A stretch of 64,000 bases of DNA. Origin: Pseudomonas oryzihabitans (GTDB lineage Bacteria > Pseudomonadota > Gammaproteobacteria > Pseudomonadales > Pseudomonadaceae). This document shows, piece by piece, positions 38,060 through 48,673 of the stretch; the first letter of the stretch is position 1, and the number at the start of each line of letters is the position of its first letter. A program made the translations under genes and the position numbers. The notes under the pieces were generated by a model, which saw only the letters and a program-made list of their open reading frames with translations, did not search any database and was not told where the DNA came from. The stretch covers positions 186,001 to 250,000 of the forward strand of contig NZ_VDND01000006.1 in NCBI RefSeq assembly GCF_007665395.1, read 5' to 3'.

Positions 38060-39724
38060 ATGAGCACAACTCTCACCGCTGGCGGCGCCGTTTCGGCACG
38101 TCCGGCTTTCCTGTCCAAGGAGCGCATCATCGCGCGCCCTGGCTTCAACCGCTGGCTGGTACCGCCGGCCGCGCTGGCCATCCACCTGTGCATCGGCATG
38201 GCCTATGGCTTCTCGGTGTTCTGGCTGCCGCTGTCCAAGGCGATCGGCGTCACCGCCGCGGTCGCCTGCCCGGTCGAGATGGGCTTCTTCGAGCAGATCT
38301 TCAGCGCCACCTGTGACTGGAAGATCTCCCAGCTCGGTTGGATCTACACCCTGTTCTTCATCTTCCTCGGCTGCTCGGCCGCGCTGTTCGGCGGCTGGCT
38401 GGAACACGCCGGCCCGCGCAAGGCCGGGGTCGTCTCGGCGCTGTGCTGGTGCGGCGGCCTGCTGATTTCCGCCCTGGGCATCTATACCCACCAGATCTGG
38501 ATGCTGTGGCTGGGCTCCGGCGTGATCGGTGGTATCGGTCTGGGCCTGGGCTACATCTCGCCGGTCTCGACCCTGATCAAGTGGTTCCCGGACAAGCGCG
38601 GCATGGCGACCGGCATGGCCATCATGGGCTTCGGTGGCGGCGCCATGGTGGGTGCCCCGCTGGCCGACCTGCTGATGCGCCACTTCGCCTCGGCCACCGA
38701 GGTCGGGGTCTGGCAGGCCTTCCTGGTCATGGCGGTCATCTACTTCGTGTTCATGATGAGCGGCGCCCTGGGCTACCGCGTACCCCCGACCGGCTGGAAA
38801 CCCGCCGGCTGGACGCCTTCGACCAAGAAGGCGCAGAACGCCATGATCACCAACCGCCACGTGCACGTGAGCAAGATCTGGGGCATCCCGCAGTTCTGGC
38901 TGGTCTGGGCGGTCCTCTGCCTGAACGTCTCCGCCGGCATCGGCATCCTCGGCATGGCCTCGCCGCTGCTGCAGGAAGTCTTCGGTGGTCGCCTGCTGGG
39001 CAATGGCCTGGCCTACGGTGAACTGAGCGCCGACCAGCTCAAGCAGATCGCCGCCATCGCCGCCGGCTTCACCGGCCTGCTGAGCCTGTTCAACATCGGC
39101 GGCCGCTTCTTCTGGGCGTCCTTCTCCGACTACATCGGCCGCAAGATGACCTACTTCGTCTTCTTCGCGCTGGGCTTCGTGCTCTATGCCATCGTGCCCT
39201 GGACCGGTCACCTGGGCAGCGTCGCGCTGTTCGTCTTCGCCTTCTGCCTGATCCTGTCCATGTACGGCGGCGGCTTCGCCACCGTGCCGGCCTACCTGGC
39301 CGACCTGTTCGGTACCCAGATGGTCGGCGCCATCCACGGTCGCCTGCTCACCGCCTGGGCCGCCGCCGGCGTCTTCGGTCCGGTACTGGTCAACTACCTG
39401 CGCGAGTACCAGCTGAGCATGGGCATGCCCCGCGCCCAGGTGTACGACACCACCCTGTACATCCTGGCCGGCCTGCTGGTGCTGGGCTTCATCTGCAACC
39501 TGCTGGTGCGCCCGGTGGCCGACAAGCACTTCATGACCGAGGCCGAGCTCGCCGTCGAGCGGGCCAAGGGCCATGACAGCAGCGCCGGCAGCGCCCAGGT
39601 GCTGGAGTGGAGCGCCGATCCCAAGACCAAGCCGCTGGCCATCGCCGCCTGGCTGGCCGTGGGTATCCCGCTGGCCTGGGGAATCTGGATCACCCTGCAA
39701 AAGACCGCCGCGCTGTTCAGCTGA
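38060..39724 (+). CDS. OFA family MFS transporter (oxalate/formate antiporter-like)
   Basis: 554 residues, 12 membrane helices; longer than the 410-430 residues usual for OxlT because of an extra segment between helices 1 and 2 (AVACPVEMGFFEQIFSATCD) and a C-terminal extension with a further helix. OFA signatures include GIGLGLGYISPVSTLIKWFP and MATGMAIMGFGGGAM. Substrate unknown, likely a monocarboxylate such as pyruvate, formate or oxalate. It stands alone between asmA and hisB. A GGGCGCCC inverted repeat follows without a T tract. Confidence 0.88.
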   Translation: MSTTLTAGGAVSARPAFLSKERIIARPGFNRWLVPPAALAIHLCIGMAYGFSVFWLPLSKAIGVTAAVACPVEMGFFEQIFSATCDWKISQLGWIYTLFFIFLGCSAALFGGWLEHAGPRKAGVVSALCWCGGLLISALGIYTHQIWMLWLGSGVIGGIGLGLGYISPVSTLIKWFPDKRGMATGMAIMGFGGGAMVGAPLADLLMRHFASATEVGVWQAFLVMAVIYFVFMMSGALGYRVPPTGWKPAGWTPSTKKAQNAMITNRHVHVSKIWGIPQFWLVWAVLCLNVSAGIGILGMASPLLQEVFGGRLLGNGLAYGELSADQLKQIAAIAAGFTGLLSLFNIGGRFFWASFSDYIGRKMTYFVFFALGFVLYAIVPWTGHLGSVALFVFAFCLILSMYGGGFATVPAYLADLFGTQMVGAIHGRLLTAWAAAGVFGPVLVNYLREYQLSMGMPRAQVYDTTLYILAGLLVLGFICNLLVRPVADKHFMTEAELAVERAKGHDSSAGSAQVLEWSADPKTKPLAIAAWLAVGIPLAWGIWITLQKTAALFS

Positions 39725-39804
39725 GTGGTAGCGGGCGCCCCCTGCGGGCGCCCTGCACGGCGGGCGTCCGTCCCGCCGCGCTTTCGATCCTGTCCCCGCC
39801 CCCC

Positions 39805-39810
39805 TATAAT
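39805..39810 (+). promoter_or_regulatory. -10 element of the his operon promoter
   Basis: A perfect TATAAT, 39 bases before hisB. The -35 position 17 bases upstream is poor (TTTCGA). It is the only good sigma-70 signal in front of the his genes. Confidence 0.55.
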
Positions 39811-39848
39811 ATCGGCCCTTTCGCCCACCGATTTTCGCGGAGCAGGCT

Positions 39849-40442
39849 ATGGCCGAACGCAAGGCAACCGTCGAGCGCAATACCCTGGAAACCCAGGTCA
39901 AGGTATTCCTGGATCTGGACGGTACGGGCGCCGCGCGCTTCGATACCGGGGTTCCCTTCCTCGAACACATGCTCGACCAGATCGCCCGCCACGGGCTGAT
40001 CGACCTCGACATCCACTGCCGCGGCGACCTGCACATCGACGACCACCACACGGTGGAAGACATCGGCATCACCCTCGGCCAGGCCTTCGCCAAGGCCGTC
40101 GGCGACAAGAAGGGCATCCAGCGCTATGGCCATGCCTATGTGCCGCTGGACGAAGCCCTGTCGCGCGTCGTCATCGACTTCTCCGGGCGGCCCGGGCTGC
40201 ACTGGAACGTACCCTTCACCCGCGCCACCGTGGGCCGCATGGACGTCGACCTGTTCCTCGAATTCTTCCAGGGCTTCACCAATCACGCCCAGGTGACCCT
40301 GCACGTCGACAATCTGCGTGGGGTGAACAGCCACCACCAGATCGAGACGGTGTTCAAGGCCTTCGGCCGCGCCCTGCGCATGGCCCTCAGCGAAGACCCG
40401 CGCATGGCCGGTGTCATGCCCTCCACCAAGGGGTGCCTGTGA
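39849..40442 (+). CDS. hisB: Imidazoleglycerol-phosphate dehydratase
   Basis: 197 residues, the monofunctional form. Manganese-binding histidine motifs are complete: [20 protein letters not shown] and the second half [20 protein letters not shown]. It dehydrates imidazole-glycerol phosphate to imidazole-acetol phosphate in histidine synthesis. Its stop shares one base with the hisH start. Confidence 0.97.
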   Translation: MAERKATVERNTLETQVKVFLDLDGTGAARFDTGVPFLEHMLDQIARHGLIDLDIHCRGDLHIDDHHTVEDIGITLGQAFAKAVGDKKGIQRYGHAYVPLDEALSRVVIDFSGRPGLHWNVPFTRATVGRMDVDLFLEFFQGFTNHAQVTLHVDNLRGVNSHHQIETVFKAFGRALRMALSEDPRMAGVMPSTKGCL

Positions 40443-41080
40443 TGCAGACGGTAGCCGTCATCGACTATGGCATGGGCAACCTGCACTCCGTGGCCAAGGC
40501 CCTGGAGCATGCCGGTAGCCACCAGGTGCTGGTGACCGGCGATCCCGCGGTGATCCGCGAGGCGGACCGCATCGTCCTGCCCGGCGTCGGCGCCATCCGC
40601 GACTGCATGGCCGAGATCCGCCGCCAGGGCATCGATGAGCTGGCGCGCGAGGTCAGCCAGGACCGCCCCTTCCTCGGCGTCTGCGTCGGCATGCAGGCGC
40701 TGATGCAGCGCAGCGAAGAGAACGGCGGCGTGGACTGCATCGGCCTGTTCCCCGGTGCCGTGCGGCGCTTCCCGGGTGGCATGCAGGAAGAGGGCGAGAC
40801 CCTCAAGGTGCCGCACATGGGCTGGAACGAGGTCAGCCACGTGCTCGACCATCCGCTCTGGCACGGCATCCCCGATCGCGCCCGCTTCTACTTCGTGCAC
40901 AGCTTCTACGTTGAGGCCGGCAATCCGCGCCAGGTGGTCGGCCGCGGTCGCTACGGCCTGGACTTCGCCGCCGCCCTGGCCGACGGCTCGCGCTTCGCCA
41001 CCCAGTTCCATCCCGAGAAGAGCGCCGACTGCGGTCTGCAGCTCTATGCCAACTTCCTCGCCTGGGACGGCCGCTGGTAA
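40442..41080 (+). CDS. hisH: Imidazole glycerol phosphate synthase, glutaminase subunit
   Basis: 212 residues, class I glutamine amidotransferase. Nucleophile Cys in [17 protein letters not shown] and the His-Glu pair in [11 protein letters not shown] are present. It produces ammonia that is channelled to HisF. The start at 40442 overlaps hisB by one base, and its stop shares one base with the DUF2164 gene. Confidence 0.97.
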   Translation: MQTVAVIDYGMGNLHSVAKALEHAGSHQVLVTGDPAVIREADRIVLPGVGAIRDCMAEIRRQGIDELAREVSQDRPFLGVCVGMQALMQRSEENGGVDCIGLFPGAVRRFPGGMQEEGETLKVPHMGWNEVSHVLDHPLWHGIPDRARFYFVHSFYVEAGNPRQVVGRGRYGLDFAAALADGSRFATQFHPEKSADCGLQLYANFLAWDGRW

Positions 41081-41337
41081 TGGCACGCAAGCCGCCCGCG
41101 CCGCTGGTGATGCTCGAAGCCGAGCAGACCCAGCGCCTGGTCACGGTCTTGCAAACCCTGCTGGACGACCGCTTCGAGGTCCGCCTGGGACGCTTCGAAG
41201 TCGAGGAACTGCTGGATTTCTTCGCCCGCGAGTGCGGGCCGCTGTACTACAACAAAGCGGTTGCCGACGTGCAGGCCCTGCTCAGGGAGCGCGTCGACAG
41301 CCTGGAAAGCGACATCTGGGCGCTGGAAAAGCCCTAG
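41080..41337 (+). CDS. DUF2164 family protein
   Basis: 85 residues. It is recognised by the helix [20 protein letters not shown] and [19 protein letters not shown]. Embedded in the his operon between hisH and hisA with a 1-base overlap, an arrangement I recall from other pseudomonads. No function is established. Its tight coupling suggests a link with histidine synthesis or simply shared expression. Confidence 0.88.
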   Translation: MARKPPAPLVMLEAEQTQRLVTVLQTLLDDRFEVRLGRFEVEELLDFFARECGPLYYNKAVADVQALLRERVDSLESDIWALEKP

Positions 41338-41369
41338 ATCGCCCTCACCCCGAGAGCCAAGGTATTGCC

Positions 41370-42107
41370 ATGCTGATCATCCCCGCCATCGACCTCAAGG
41401 ACGGCGCCTGCGTCCGCCTGCGCCAGGGGCGCATGGAAGATTCCACCGTGTTCTCCGACGATCCCGTGGCCATGGCCGCCCAGTGGGTCGACGGCGGTTG
41501 CCGCCGGCTGCACCTGGTGGACCTCAACGGCGCCTTTGAAGGCCAGCCGGTCAACGGCGAGGTGGTCACCGCCATCGCCCGGCGCTATCCCGGCCTGCCG
41601 ATCCAGATCGGCGGCGGCATCCGTTCGCTGGAGACCATCGAGCACTATGTCCGCGCCGGCGTCAGCTACGTGATCATCGGCACCAAGGCGGTCAAGCAGC
41701 CGGAATTCGTCGCTGAGGCCTGCCGCGCCTTCCCCGGCAAGGTCATCGTCGGCCTGGACGCCAAGGACGGTTTCGTTGCCACCGACGGCTGGGCCGAGGT
41801 CAGCGAACTGCAGGTCACCGACCTGGCGCGTCGCTTCGAGGCCGACGGCGTCAGCGCCATCGTCTACACCGACATCGCCCGCGACGGCATGATGCAGGGC
41901 TGCAACGTGCCGGCCACCCGCGCCCTGGCCGAAGCCACCAGCATCCCGGTGATCGCCTCCGGCGGCATCCACAACCTGGGCGACATCCAGAACCTGCTCG
42001 ACGCCCGCAGCCCGGGCATCATCGGCGCCATCACCGGCCGGGCGATCTACGAGGGTACCCTCGACGTCGCCGAGGCCCAGGCGCTGTGCGACAACTTCAA
42101 GGTCTGA
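41370..42107 (+). CDS. hisA: ProFAR isomerase
   Basis: 245 residues, a (beta-alpha)8 barrel. The half-barrel phosphate-binding repeats and catalytic Asp residues are in [17 protein letters not shown] and [15 protein letters not shown]. It isomerises ProFAR to PRFAR. Followed by hisF after 10 bases. Confidence 0.97.
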   Translation: MLIIPAIDLKDGACVRLRQGRMEDSTVFSDDPVAMAAQWVDGGCRRLHLVDLNGAFEGQPVNGEVVTAIARRYPGLPIQIGGGIRSLETIEHYVRAGVSYVIIGTKAVKQPEFVAEACRAFPGKVIVGLDAKDGFVATDGWAEVSELQVTDLARRFEADGVSAIVYTDIARDGMMQGCNVPATRALAEATSIPVIASGGIHNLGDIQNLLDARSPGIIGAITGRAIYEGTLDVAEAQALCDNFKV

Positions 42108-42117
42108 GGACTCAGTC

Positions 42118-42900
<783 letters not shown>

Positions 42901-42930
42901 GCACCGGCGGTGCCGGCAGGGAGTGGGGGC

Positions 42931-43689
42931 GTGCGCAAGGGATTCTGGGCCTGCTTGGCGGGTTTGCTGCTGGTATCGACGGCGGTCCGGGCGGAGATCC
43001 CGGCGGACTATCAGCTGACGCTGTTGACGGAGAACTTTCCGCCCTACAACTTCTCTGCCGACGGCAAGAACTTCGCCCGTGACAACGACCTCAAGGGCAT
43101 CGCCGTCGAGATGGTCCGCGAGATGTGCCAGCGCGCCGCCATCCCCTACAACCTCACCCTGAGATTCCCCTGGGAGCGGATCTACGGCATGGCCCTGGAT
43201 CAGCCCGACCATGGCGTCTTCGTCACCGCTCGGCTGCCTGAGCGCGAGGCCCTGTTCAAGTGGGTCGGCCCCATAGGCCCGGACGACTGGGTGCTGCTCG
43301 GCCGCGCCGACAGCCATCTGCAGTTGCGCAGCCTGGACGACGTGCGCGCGCAGCAGCTCAAGATCGGCGCCTACAAGGGCGATGCCATCGCCGAGAGTCT
43401 CGCCCAGCAGGGTTTCCAGCCCGACCTCGCCCTGCGCGATCAGGAAAACGTGCAACGCCTGCTCAAGGGGCAGATCGACGTCTGGGCCACCGGCGATCCC
43501 GCCGGCCGCTACCTGGCGCGCCAGGAGAACGTGACCGGTCTCAAGACGCTGTTGCGCTTCAATACCGGCGAGCTGTTCCTGGCCCTGAACAAGCAGACAC
43601 CCGACGAGGTGGTACAGAAGCTGCAAAAGGCGCTCGACGAGATGCGCCAGAGCGGTGCGGTGCAGGCCATCTTCAATCGTTATCTGTGA
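42931..43689 (+). CDS. Periplasmic solute-binding protein (family 3), copy 1
   Basis: 252 residues, GTG start at 42931 behind GGGAGTGGGGG; a GTG 7 codons upstream is less likely. Signal peptide about 1-22 (LAGLLLVSTAVRAE). The mature part follows the SBP_bac_3 pattern: LLTENFPPYNFSADGKNFAR, then LRFPWERIYGMAL and the C-terminal VDVWATGDPAGRYLA-like lobe. It may bind an amino acid or a related small anion. No ABC permease or ATPase is adjacent. The next gene is a close paralogue. Confidence 0.85.
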   Translation: MRKGFWACLAGLLLVSTAVRAEIPADYQLTLLTENFPPYNFSADGKNFARDNDLKGIAVEMVREMCQRAAIPYNLTLRFPWERIYGMALDQPDHGVFVTARLPEREALFKWVGPIGPDDWVLLGRADSHLQLRSLDDVRAQQLKIGAYKGDAIAESLAQQGFQPDLALRDQENVQRLLKGQIDVWATGDPAGRYLARQENVTGLKTLLRFNTGELFLALNKQTPDEVVQKLQKALDEMRQSGAVQAIFNRYL

Positions 43690-43739
43690 TCCTGCCCGGT
43701 CGCGTCCGCCGGGTCGGGTGCCCATTCGAGGAGAGAGAC

Positions 43740-44501
43740 ATGCGCAAGTCGTGGTTGGGGATCGCCGGTGTGCTCCTGGGGTGCGCCCTGGGCATGGGCG
43801 TGACGCACGCGGAATTGCCACCCGGCTATCGCGTCGTGCTGCTGACCGAGAATTTCCCGCCCTTCAACATGGCGGTCGACGACAAGAACTTCGCCCGGGA
43901 TGACGCCATCGACGGCATCAGTGCCGATCTGGTGCGCGAAATGTTCAAGCGCGCCGGCATCGACTACAACCTGTCGCTGCGCTTTCCCTGGGATCGCATC
44001 TACAACCTGACCCTGGAAAGCCCCAACTACGCGCTGTTCTCCGTGTCCCGCACCGAGTCGCGCGATCCGCTGTTCAAGTGGGTCGGCCCGCTCGGCAAGA
44101 CCCGCAAGGTGTTCATGACCCTGCCCGGCAGCACCGTCAAGGTGCCCGACCTCGCCGCCGCGGCCAAGCTGCGCGTCGGTACCTACAAGAATTCCGCGGT
44201 CAGCCAGATACTCAAGGACAAGGGCATCGTCGCCAGCGAAGCCCTGCGCGACCAGGAGAACATCGCCCGGCTGCAGAAGGGCGAGATCGACGTCTGGGCG
44301 ACCACCGACGTGGTGGCGCGCTACCTGGCCAAGCAGGAGGGTGTCAGCAACCTGCAGACGCTGCTGAGCTTCCAGGAGTCCGACCTGTACCTGGCGCTGA
44401 ACAAAGACACCCCCGACGAGGTGGTGACCCGCCTGCAGCAGGCGCTGGACGCCATGCGTCAGCAAGGCGTGGTCGACAGCATCACCAACAACTACCTCTG
44501 A
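43740..44501 (+). CDS. Periplasmic solute-binding protein (family 3), copy 2
   Basis: 253 residues, signal peptide about 1-25 (MGVTHAE). Clearly paralogous to the preceding gene: both share LLTENFPP, DKNFARD or GKNFARD, LRFPWxRIY, FKWVGP, ALRDQENxxRL and DEVVxxLQxALDxMRQ. Separated by 50 bases with GAGGAGAGAG as ribosome binding site, so likely one operon. A tandem duplication with probable divergence in ligand; no transport partners nearby. Confidence 0.87.
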   Translation: MRKSWLGIAGVLLGCALGMGVTHAELPPGYRVVLLTENFPPFNMAVDDKNFARDDAIDGISADLVREMFKRAGIDYNLSLRFPWDRIYNLTLESPNYALFSVSRTESRDPLFKWVGPLGKTRKVFMTLPGSTVKVPDLAAAAKLRVGTYKNSAVSQILKDKGIVASEALRDQENIARLQKGEIDVWATTDVVARYLAKQEGVSNLQTLLSFQESDLYLALNKDTPDEVVTRLQQALDAMRQQGVVDSITNNYL

Positions 44502-44513
44502 CGCCTTGGTGCG

Positions 44514-45275
44514 CTAGCGATAGCGACCGTCGCGGCCGTGCCCGGGCATGGCCTGATTGGCCCGCAGGGCGATCATCTGTGGCAAGTCGATGACCTCCAC
44601 GCCCTGGGCCTCGAGCTGCGGCAGCTGCTGCGCCAACACCGCCAGGGTCGCCGGGTGGGGATGGCCGATCAACACGGCGCTGCCCTGGCGCCGCGCCAGG
44701 CGCACGCCCTCGGCGAATTGCGCGGCCACCGCCGCCGGGGTCGCCTCGTTATCGAGAAAGACATCGCGCGAGACGCTGGCCAGGCCGATCTTCTGGGCTT
44801 CCGCCGCGGCCACGGTGGCGGCGCTGGTGCGGCTGTCGAGAAACAGCAGGTGGCGCTCCTGCAGCACCTGCATCAACTCGGCCATGGCCGGCCGGTCCGC
44901 GGTCATGCGACTGCCTTCGTGATTGTTCACCCCGTCGGCCTCGGGTACCCGTTCCAGCGCTCGGTCGAGTCGTTGCAGACGCTCGGCCGAGGACATTTCC
45001 GGATGCCAGGCATAGGGGCCGCCAGCCGGGTCCATGGGCAGGTGCAGCAGGACCGTGCGCCCGGCGCGATGGGCCAGGGCGGCCAGTTCGGCGGCGTGCT
45101 GGGTCTCGGGGATGATCGCCAGCACCACGGGCGCGGGCAGCGCCAGTACCTGGCGATCCCGCTGGGGATTCTGCCCGAGGTCGTCGATGACGATGGTCAG
45201 CTGCGCCGTGGCGGCCTGGGCGAGACCGCTGGCCAGGGCGAGCACCCCGGCCAGCAGCCAGCGTCCAGCCCTCAC
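44514..45275 (-). CDS. yibQ: YibQ family divergent polysaccharide deacetylase
   Basis: 253 residues with a signal peptide (GVLALASGLAQAAT). The deacetylase-type fold opens with LTIVIDDLGQNPQRDRQVL and has the metal-site residues in HEGSRMTADRPAM and LIGHPHPATL. The role is unclear but it is tied to septal peptidoglycan turnover by genomic linkage. Its ATG overlaps the ctpA stop by 4 bases in the conserved envC-ctpA-yibQ order. Confidence 0.9.
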   Translation of the reverse strand: MRAGRWLLAGVLALASGLAQAATAQLTIVIDDLGQNPQRDRQVLALPAPVVLAIIPETQHAAELAALAHRAGRTVLLHLPMDPAGGPYAWHPEMSSAERLQRLDRALERVPEADGVNNHEGSRMTADRPAMAELMQVLQERHLLFLDSRTSAATVAAAEAQKIGLASVSRDVFLDNEATPAAVAAQFAEGVRLARRQGSAVLIGHPHPATLAVLAQQLPQLEAQGVEVIDLPQMIALRANQAMPGHGRDGRYR

Positions 45276-46615
45276 GGCGTATGGGTGACGTTGAGCCCCT
45301 TGAGCAGCGACAGCGCCTGGGAGAGCTGGAAGTCGTCATCCTGCGGCCGCGGACTCTGGTTCGGCGCCTTGCTGCCGGTGGGCCGGTCGGCGCCGCCATT
45401 GCCGTTGCCCAGGTGGCCGGCCAAGTCCGCTTCGCGGAAGTACTCGTCGCCACCGCTCTGCGGCGTGACCTTGGCCGGGGCCACGGCGATGTCCGGCGTG
45501 ATGCCCTGGGCCTGGATGGAGCGACCGCTGGGCGTGTAGTAGAGCGCCGTGGTGAGCTTGAGCGCGCGGTCGTTGTTGAGCGGCAGCACCGTCTGCACCG
45601 ACCCCTTGCCGAAGCTGTCGGTACCCATGAGGATGCCGCGCTTGGAGTCCTGCAGGGCGCCGGCGACGATCTCCGCGGCCGAGGCGCTGCCCCCGTTGAT
45701 CAGCACCACCAGGGGCACCTTCTCGCTGGGATCGGCGGCATCGGCCGAGAAGCGCAGCTCGGAGTTGGGCAGGCGGCCCTTGGTGTAGACGATCAGGCCA
45801 TGGGTCATGAAGGCGTCGGCCACCTCGACCGCCGATTGCAGGACCCCACCCGGGTTGTTCCTCAGATCGAGGATCAGGCCCTTGAGCTTGCCCTTGTTCT
45901 CCTGGCGCAGCTTGTTCAGTGCCTTGACCGTCTCTTCGCCGGTGTTGACCTGGAACTGCGAGATGCGCAGCAGGCCATAGCCGGATTCGAGCAGCTGGCT
46001 CTTGACGCTGTTGACCTTGATCACCGCCCGCGCCAGCTTGACGTCGAACGGCTGGCCGCCACCGCGGACGATGGTCAGGGTAATGGGGCTGCCGGGCTTG
46101 CCGCGCATCTTGTCGACAGCTTCGTTGATGGCCTGGCCCTTGGTCGGCTGGCCGTCGATCTTGACGATCAGGTCGCCCGGTTGCAGGCGGGCCTTGGCGG
46201 CCGGGGTGTCGTCGATGGGCGAGACCACCTTGATGAAGCCATTGTCCTGGCCGACTTCCAGGCCCAGGCCGCCGAATTCACCGCTGGTGGTTTCCTGCAG
46301 CTCGGCGAAGTCCTTGGGCTCCAGGTAGGCGGAATGCGGATCCAGGTTGCTGAGCATGCCCTTGATGGCGTTCTCCAGCAGGACCTTGTCCGACACCGGC
46401 TCCACGTAGGCGGCCTTGATGCGGTCGAACACCTCGGCGAAGGTGCGCAGCTCGTCCAGGGGCAGCGGCGCGCTGGCGGGGGCGGCGGGGGCGGTGCCCG
46501 GTGCGACCGGCGTCACCGCGGCCGGCGTGCTCTGCGGCGATTGCGCCTGGACGACTCCGACGCCACCGAACAACAGGGCGAGGACCAGGACGGTGGGACG
46601 AAAGCGATGCGGCAT
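45272..46615 (-). CDS. ctpA: S41 family C-terminal processing peptidase
   Basis: 447 residues. Signal peptide, PDZ domain (GGLGLEVGQDNGFIKVVSPI), then the S41 protease with nucleophile Ser in NGGSASAAEIVAGALQD and catalytic Lys in SFGKGSVQTVLP. Pseudomonas CtpA degrades peptidoglycan endopeptidases with the lipoprotein LbcA. Lies between envC (29-base gap) and yibQ. Confidence 0.92.
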   Translation of the reverse strand: MPHRFRPTVLVLALLFGGVGVVQAQSPQSTPAAVTPVAPGTAPAAPASAPLPLDELRTFAEVFDRIKAAYVEPVSDKVLLENAIKGMLSNLDPHSAYLEPKDFAELQETTSGEFGGLGLEVGQDNGFIKVVSPIDDTPAAKARLQPGDLIVKIDGQPTKGQAINEAVDKMRGKPGSPITLTIVRGGGQPFDVKLARAVIKVNSVKSQLLESGYGLLRISQFQVNTGEETVKALNKLRQENKGKLKGLILDLRNNPGGVLQSAVEVADAFMTHGLIVYTKGRLPNSELRFSADAADPSEKVPLVVLINGGSASAAEIVAGALQDSKRGILMGTDSFGKGSVQTVLPLNNDRALKLTTALYYTPSGRSIQAQGITPDIAVAPAKVTPQSGGDEYFREADLAGHLGNGNGGADRPTGSKAPNQSPRPQDDDFQLSQALSLLKGLNVTHTP

Positions 46616-46644
46616 GTGCAGCTCCTAAACCGGGGTGTGTCGCG

Positions 46645-47928
46645 CTATCCCTGAGCACGACACCAGATGACCGGGTCCGTCGGGCGACCCTGTTGGCGGA
46701 TGGCGAAGTACAAGGCGGAAGCTTCCTGACCGCCGCTGGCGCCGACGGTCGCGATGGCATCTCCGGCCTTGACCACGTCACCTGCAGACTTCAGCAGGCT
46801 CTGATTATGTCCGTACAGGCTGAGATAGCCATTCCCATGATCGATGATAACCAGTTGGCCGGCGCCTCTTAGCCAGTCGGCGAAGACCACCCGGCCATCG
46901 TGCACCGCCTTGACCCGGGTGCCGGCTCCGGCCGCGATCAGGACACCGTCCCATTTCGCGCGGGGGTCGTCGCCGCGGGCGCTGCCGAAGCGTGCCACCA
47001 GGCGGCCGTCGACCGGCCAGGGCAGCTTGCCACGGGCGCTGGCGAAGGCGCCGCCGTAGGCAGGTGCAGCACTAGACACCGCCATCTCCGGGGCGTTCGA
47101 GGGTCGCGGGGCTTTCGTATCGCTCTGTGCCTGGCGCCGCGCCGCTTCCCGGGCCTGGGCCGCGCGGGCCTCGGCCAGCTGTCGCTGGCGGGCTTCCTCG
47201 GCCTCGCGGGCCTGGCGGGCGAGGGTTTCCTCGATGGTCTTGAGCACCTTGTTCAGTGCGGCCTGATCCTGCTCGCGGGCCTGGATCTCGCGGCTCTTGT
47301 CGCGATAGTCGTCGTTGATCTTGGCCAGCGCCGCCTGGCGCTCCTTGCGGACCTCGGCCAGGTCCGCCTGGCGCTTCTCCAGGTCCTCGCGGCGCGCGAC
47401 CAGTTCGCCCTGTTCCTGCTGGATGCCCTGTTCCACCTCGCGCAGTTCGCGCAGGGTGTCGTTGAAGGTGGCGAGCTGGTCCAGGCGAGTGCGATTCAGG
47501 TAGTTGTAGTAGGTGAGGGTGCGGCTGACCTTCTCGGGGTGCTCCTGGTTGAGCAGCAACTTGAGGTATTCCTGGCGACCGCTCTGGTAGGCGGCGCGGA
47601 TCTGCACGGCGATCAGTTGCTGTTGCTCAGCGCGGGACTGGTCGAGCTTCTTCTTGCGCCCGTCCAGCTCTTGCAGCTTTTTTTCGCCGTTCTCCAGCTG
47701 CTTCTGCAGCGAGTCCACCTGCTTTTCCAGCTCGCCCATCTGGGTCTCGGTACCCTGCAGCTGCTTTTGCACGCCGGACTTCTCGGCCTGCACCTGCTTG
47801 AGCACCTTCTGCATCTCCTGGATTTCCCGGCGGGTCTGCTCGATCTGCCGCTGGGTATCGGCGCGATCGTCGGCCAGGGCTGGAGCGAGAACGCTGGCGA
47901 ACAGGAGAAGGGCGAGAACACGGCGCAT
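46645..47928 (-). CDS. envC: EnvC-like murein hydrolase activator
   Basis: 427 residues: signal peptide, a long coiled coil (about 22-260, repeated KQVDSLQKQLENGEKKLQEL-type heptads), then a C-terminal LytM/M23 domain (LPWPVDGRLVARFG...VIIDHGNGYLSLYGHNQSLL). EnvC activates the amidases AmiA/AmiB at the septum, and its own LytM site is usually catalytically dead. First of the envC-ctpA-yibQ group. The gpmI gene that I expect immediately upstream in pseudomonads is missing. Confidence 0.92.
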   Translation of the reverse strand: MRRVLALLLFASVLAPALADDRADTQRQIEQTRREIQEMQKVLKQVQAEKSGVQKQLQGTETQMGELEKQVDSLQKQLENGEKKLQELDGRKKKLDQSRAEQQQLIAVQIRAAYQSGRQEYLKLLLNQEHPEKVSRTLTYYNYLNRTRLDQLATFNDTLRELREVEQGIQQEQGELVARREDLEKRQADLAEVRKERQAALAKINDDYRDKSREIQAREQDQAALNKVLKTIEETLARQAREAEEARQRQLAEARAAQAREAARRQAQSDTKAPRPSNAPEMAVSSAAPAYGGAFASARGKLPWPVDGRLVARFGSARGDDPRAKWDGVLIAAGAGTRVKAVHDGRVVFADWLRGAGQLVIIDHGNGYLSLYGHNQSLLKSAGDVVKAGDAIATVGASGGQEASALYFAIRQQGRPTDPVIWCRAQG

Positions 47929-48061
47929 GCGAGGTCGTACGTTTCGAGGGCGAAGCGCCTAGTATGCCCGTCACATCCGGCAAAAAAAACGGCAAGGCGC
48001 GCCGTTCAGCGTTCACGGCCCGACCAGGCGGCCAGGCTGCGAACGAGAGGGCATTTCCGTC

Positions 48062-48673
48062 CTAGTAGCCGACGGTGAAGCGAGTCTGGTGATGGGCGGG
48101 GCGCTCGACCTCGTCGAGCAGGGCCACGGCGAAGTCCTCGTAGGAGATCCGGCTGTCCCCGGCGGCGTCGAACAGCAGGGCGTCGTGGCCCAGGCGGAAC
48201 TGCCCGGTGCGCTCGCCCGGTGCGAAGACCATCTGCGGGCTGACGAAGACCCAGTCGAGGTCGCTGACCCCGCGCAGGGCGTCCAGGGTGGCGATGCCCG
48301 CCCCGGCCTCGCTGCGATACTCGGCGGGAAAGGCCGGCGCATCGAAGAGGCGCGTACCGTCCGGCAGCGCAAGGCTGGCGGCGCCGCCGACGACCAGCAG
48401 GCGCGGGATGCCCGTGGCCCGGGCGAAGGCGATCAGGCTGGCCGGGGCGACGGTGGCGAATCTCAGGCTGCTGATCAGCACCGCGCACCCGGCCAGGGCC
48501 TGGCCGCTGTCCGGCTGGGCGACGTCACCGGCGACGACGCTGAGGCCGTCCCGCGGGGCGAGGCGAGCGGGATCGCGCACCAGGGCGGTGACCCTGTGGC
48601 CGCGGGACAGGGCTTCGTCGAGCAGGCGGCTGCCGACGTTGCCGGTGGCGCCGAGCAGGGCGATGGAGGTCAT
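48062..48673 (-). CDS. NAD(P)-binding Rossmann-fold protein (NmrA/YwnB-like)
   Basis: 203 residues. N-terminal dinucleotide-binding motif IALLGATGNVGSRLLDEAL, and RLLVVGGAASL in the middle, typical of the atypical short-chain dehydrogenase subgroup (NAD(P)H-binding, YwnB/HIM1-like). No YxxxK catalytic pair is evident. It occupies the position between the rhodanese gene and envC where gpmI is normally found. Substrate unknown. Confidence 0.85.
   Translation of the reverse strand: MTSIALLGATGNVGSRLLDEALSRGHRVTALVRDPARLAPRDGLSVVAGDVAQPDSGQALAGCAVLISSLRFATVAPASLIAFARATGIPRLLVVGGAASLALPDGTRLFDAPAFPAEYRSEAGAGIATLDALRGVSDLDWVFVSPQMVFAPGERTGQFRLGHDALLFDAAGDSRISYEDFAVALLDEVERPAHHQTRFTVGY

Noticed and set aside
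35537..40117. A very long minus-strand open frame extending asmA upstream to 1526 codons
   Set aside because: The extension is antisense to the OFA transporter and the asmA promoter region and lacks protein-like composition; asmA starts at 37762 with a typical membrane anchor.
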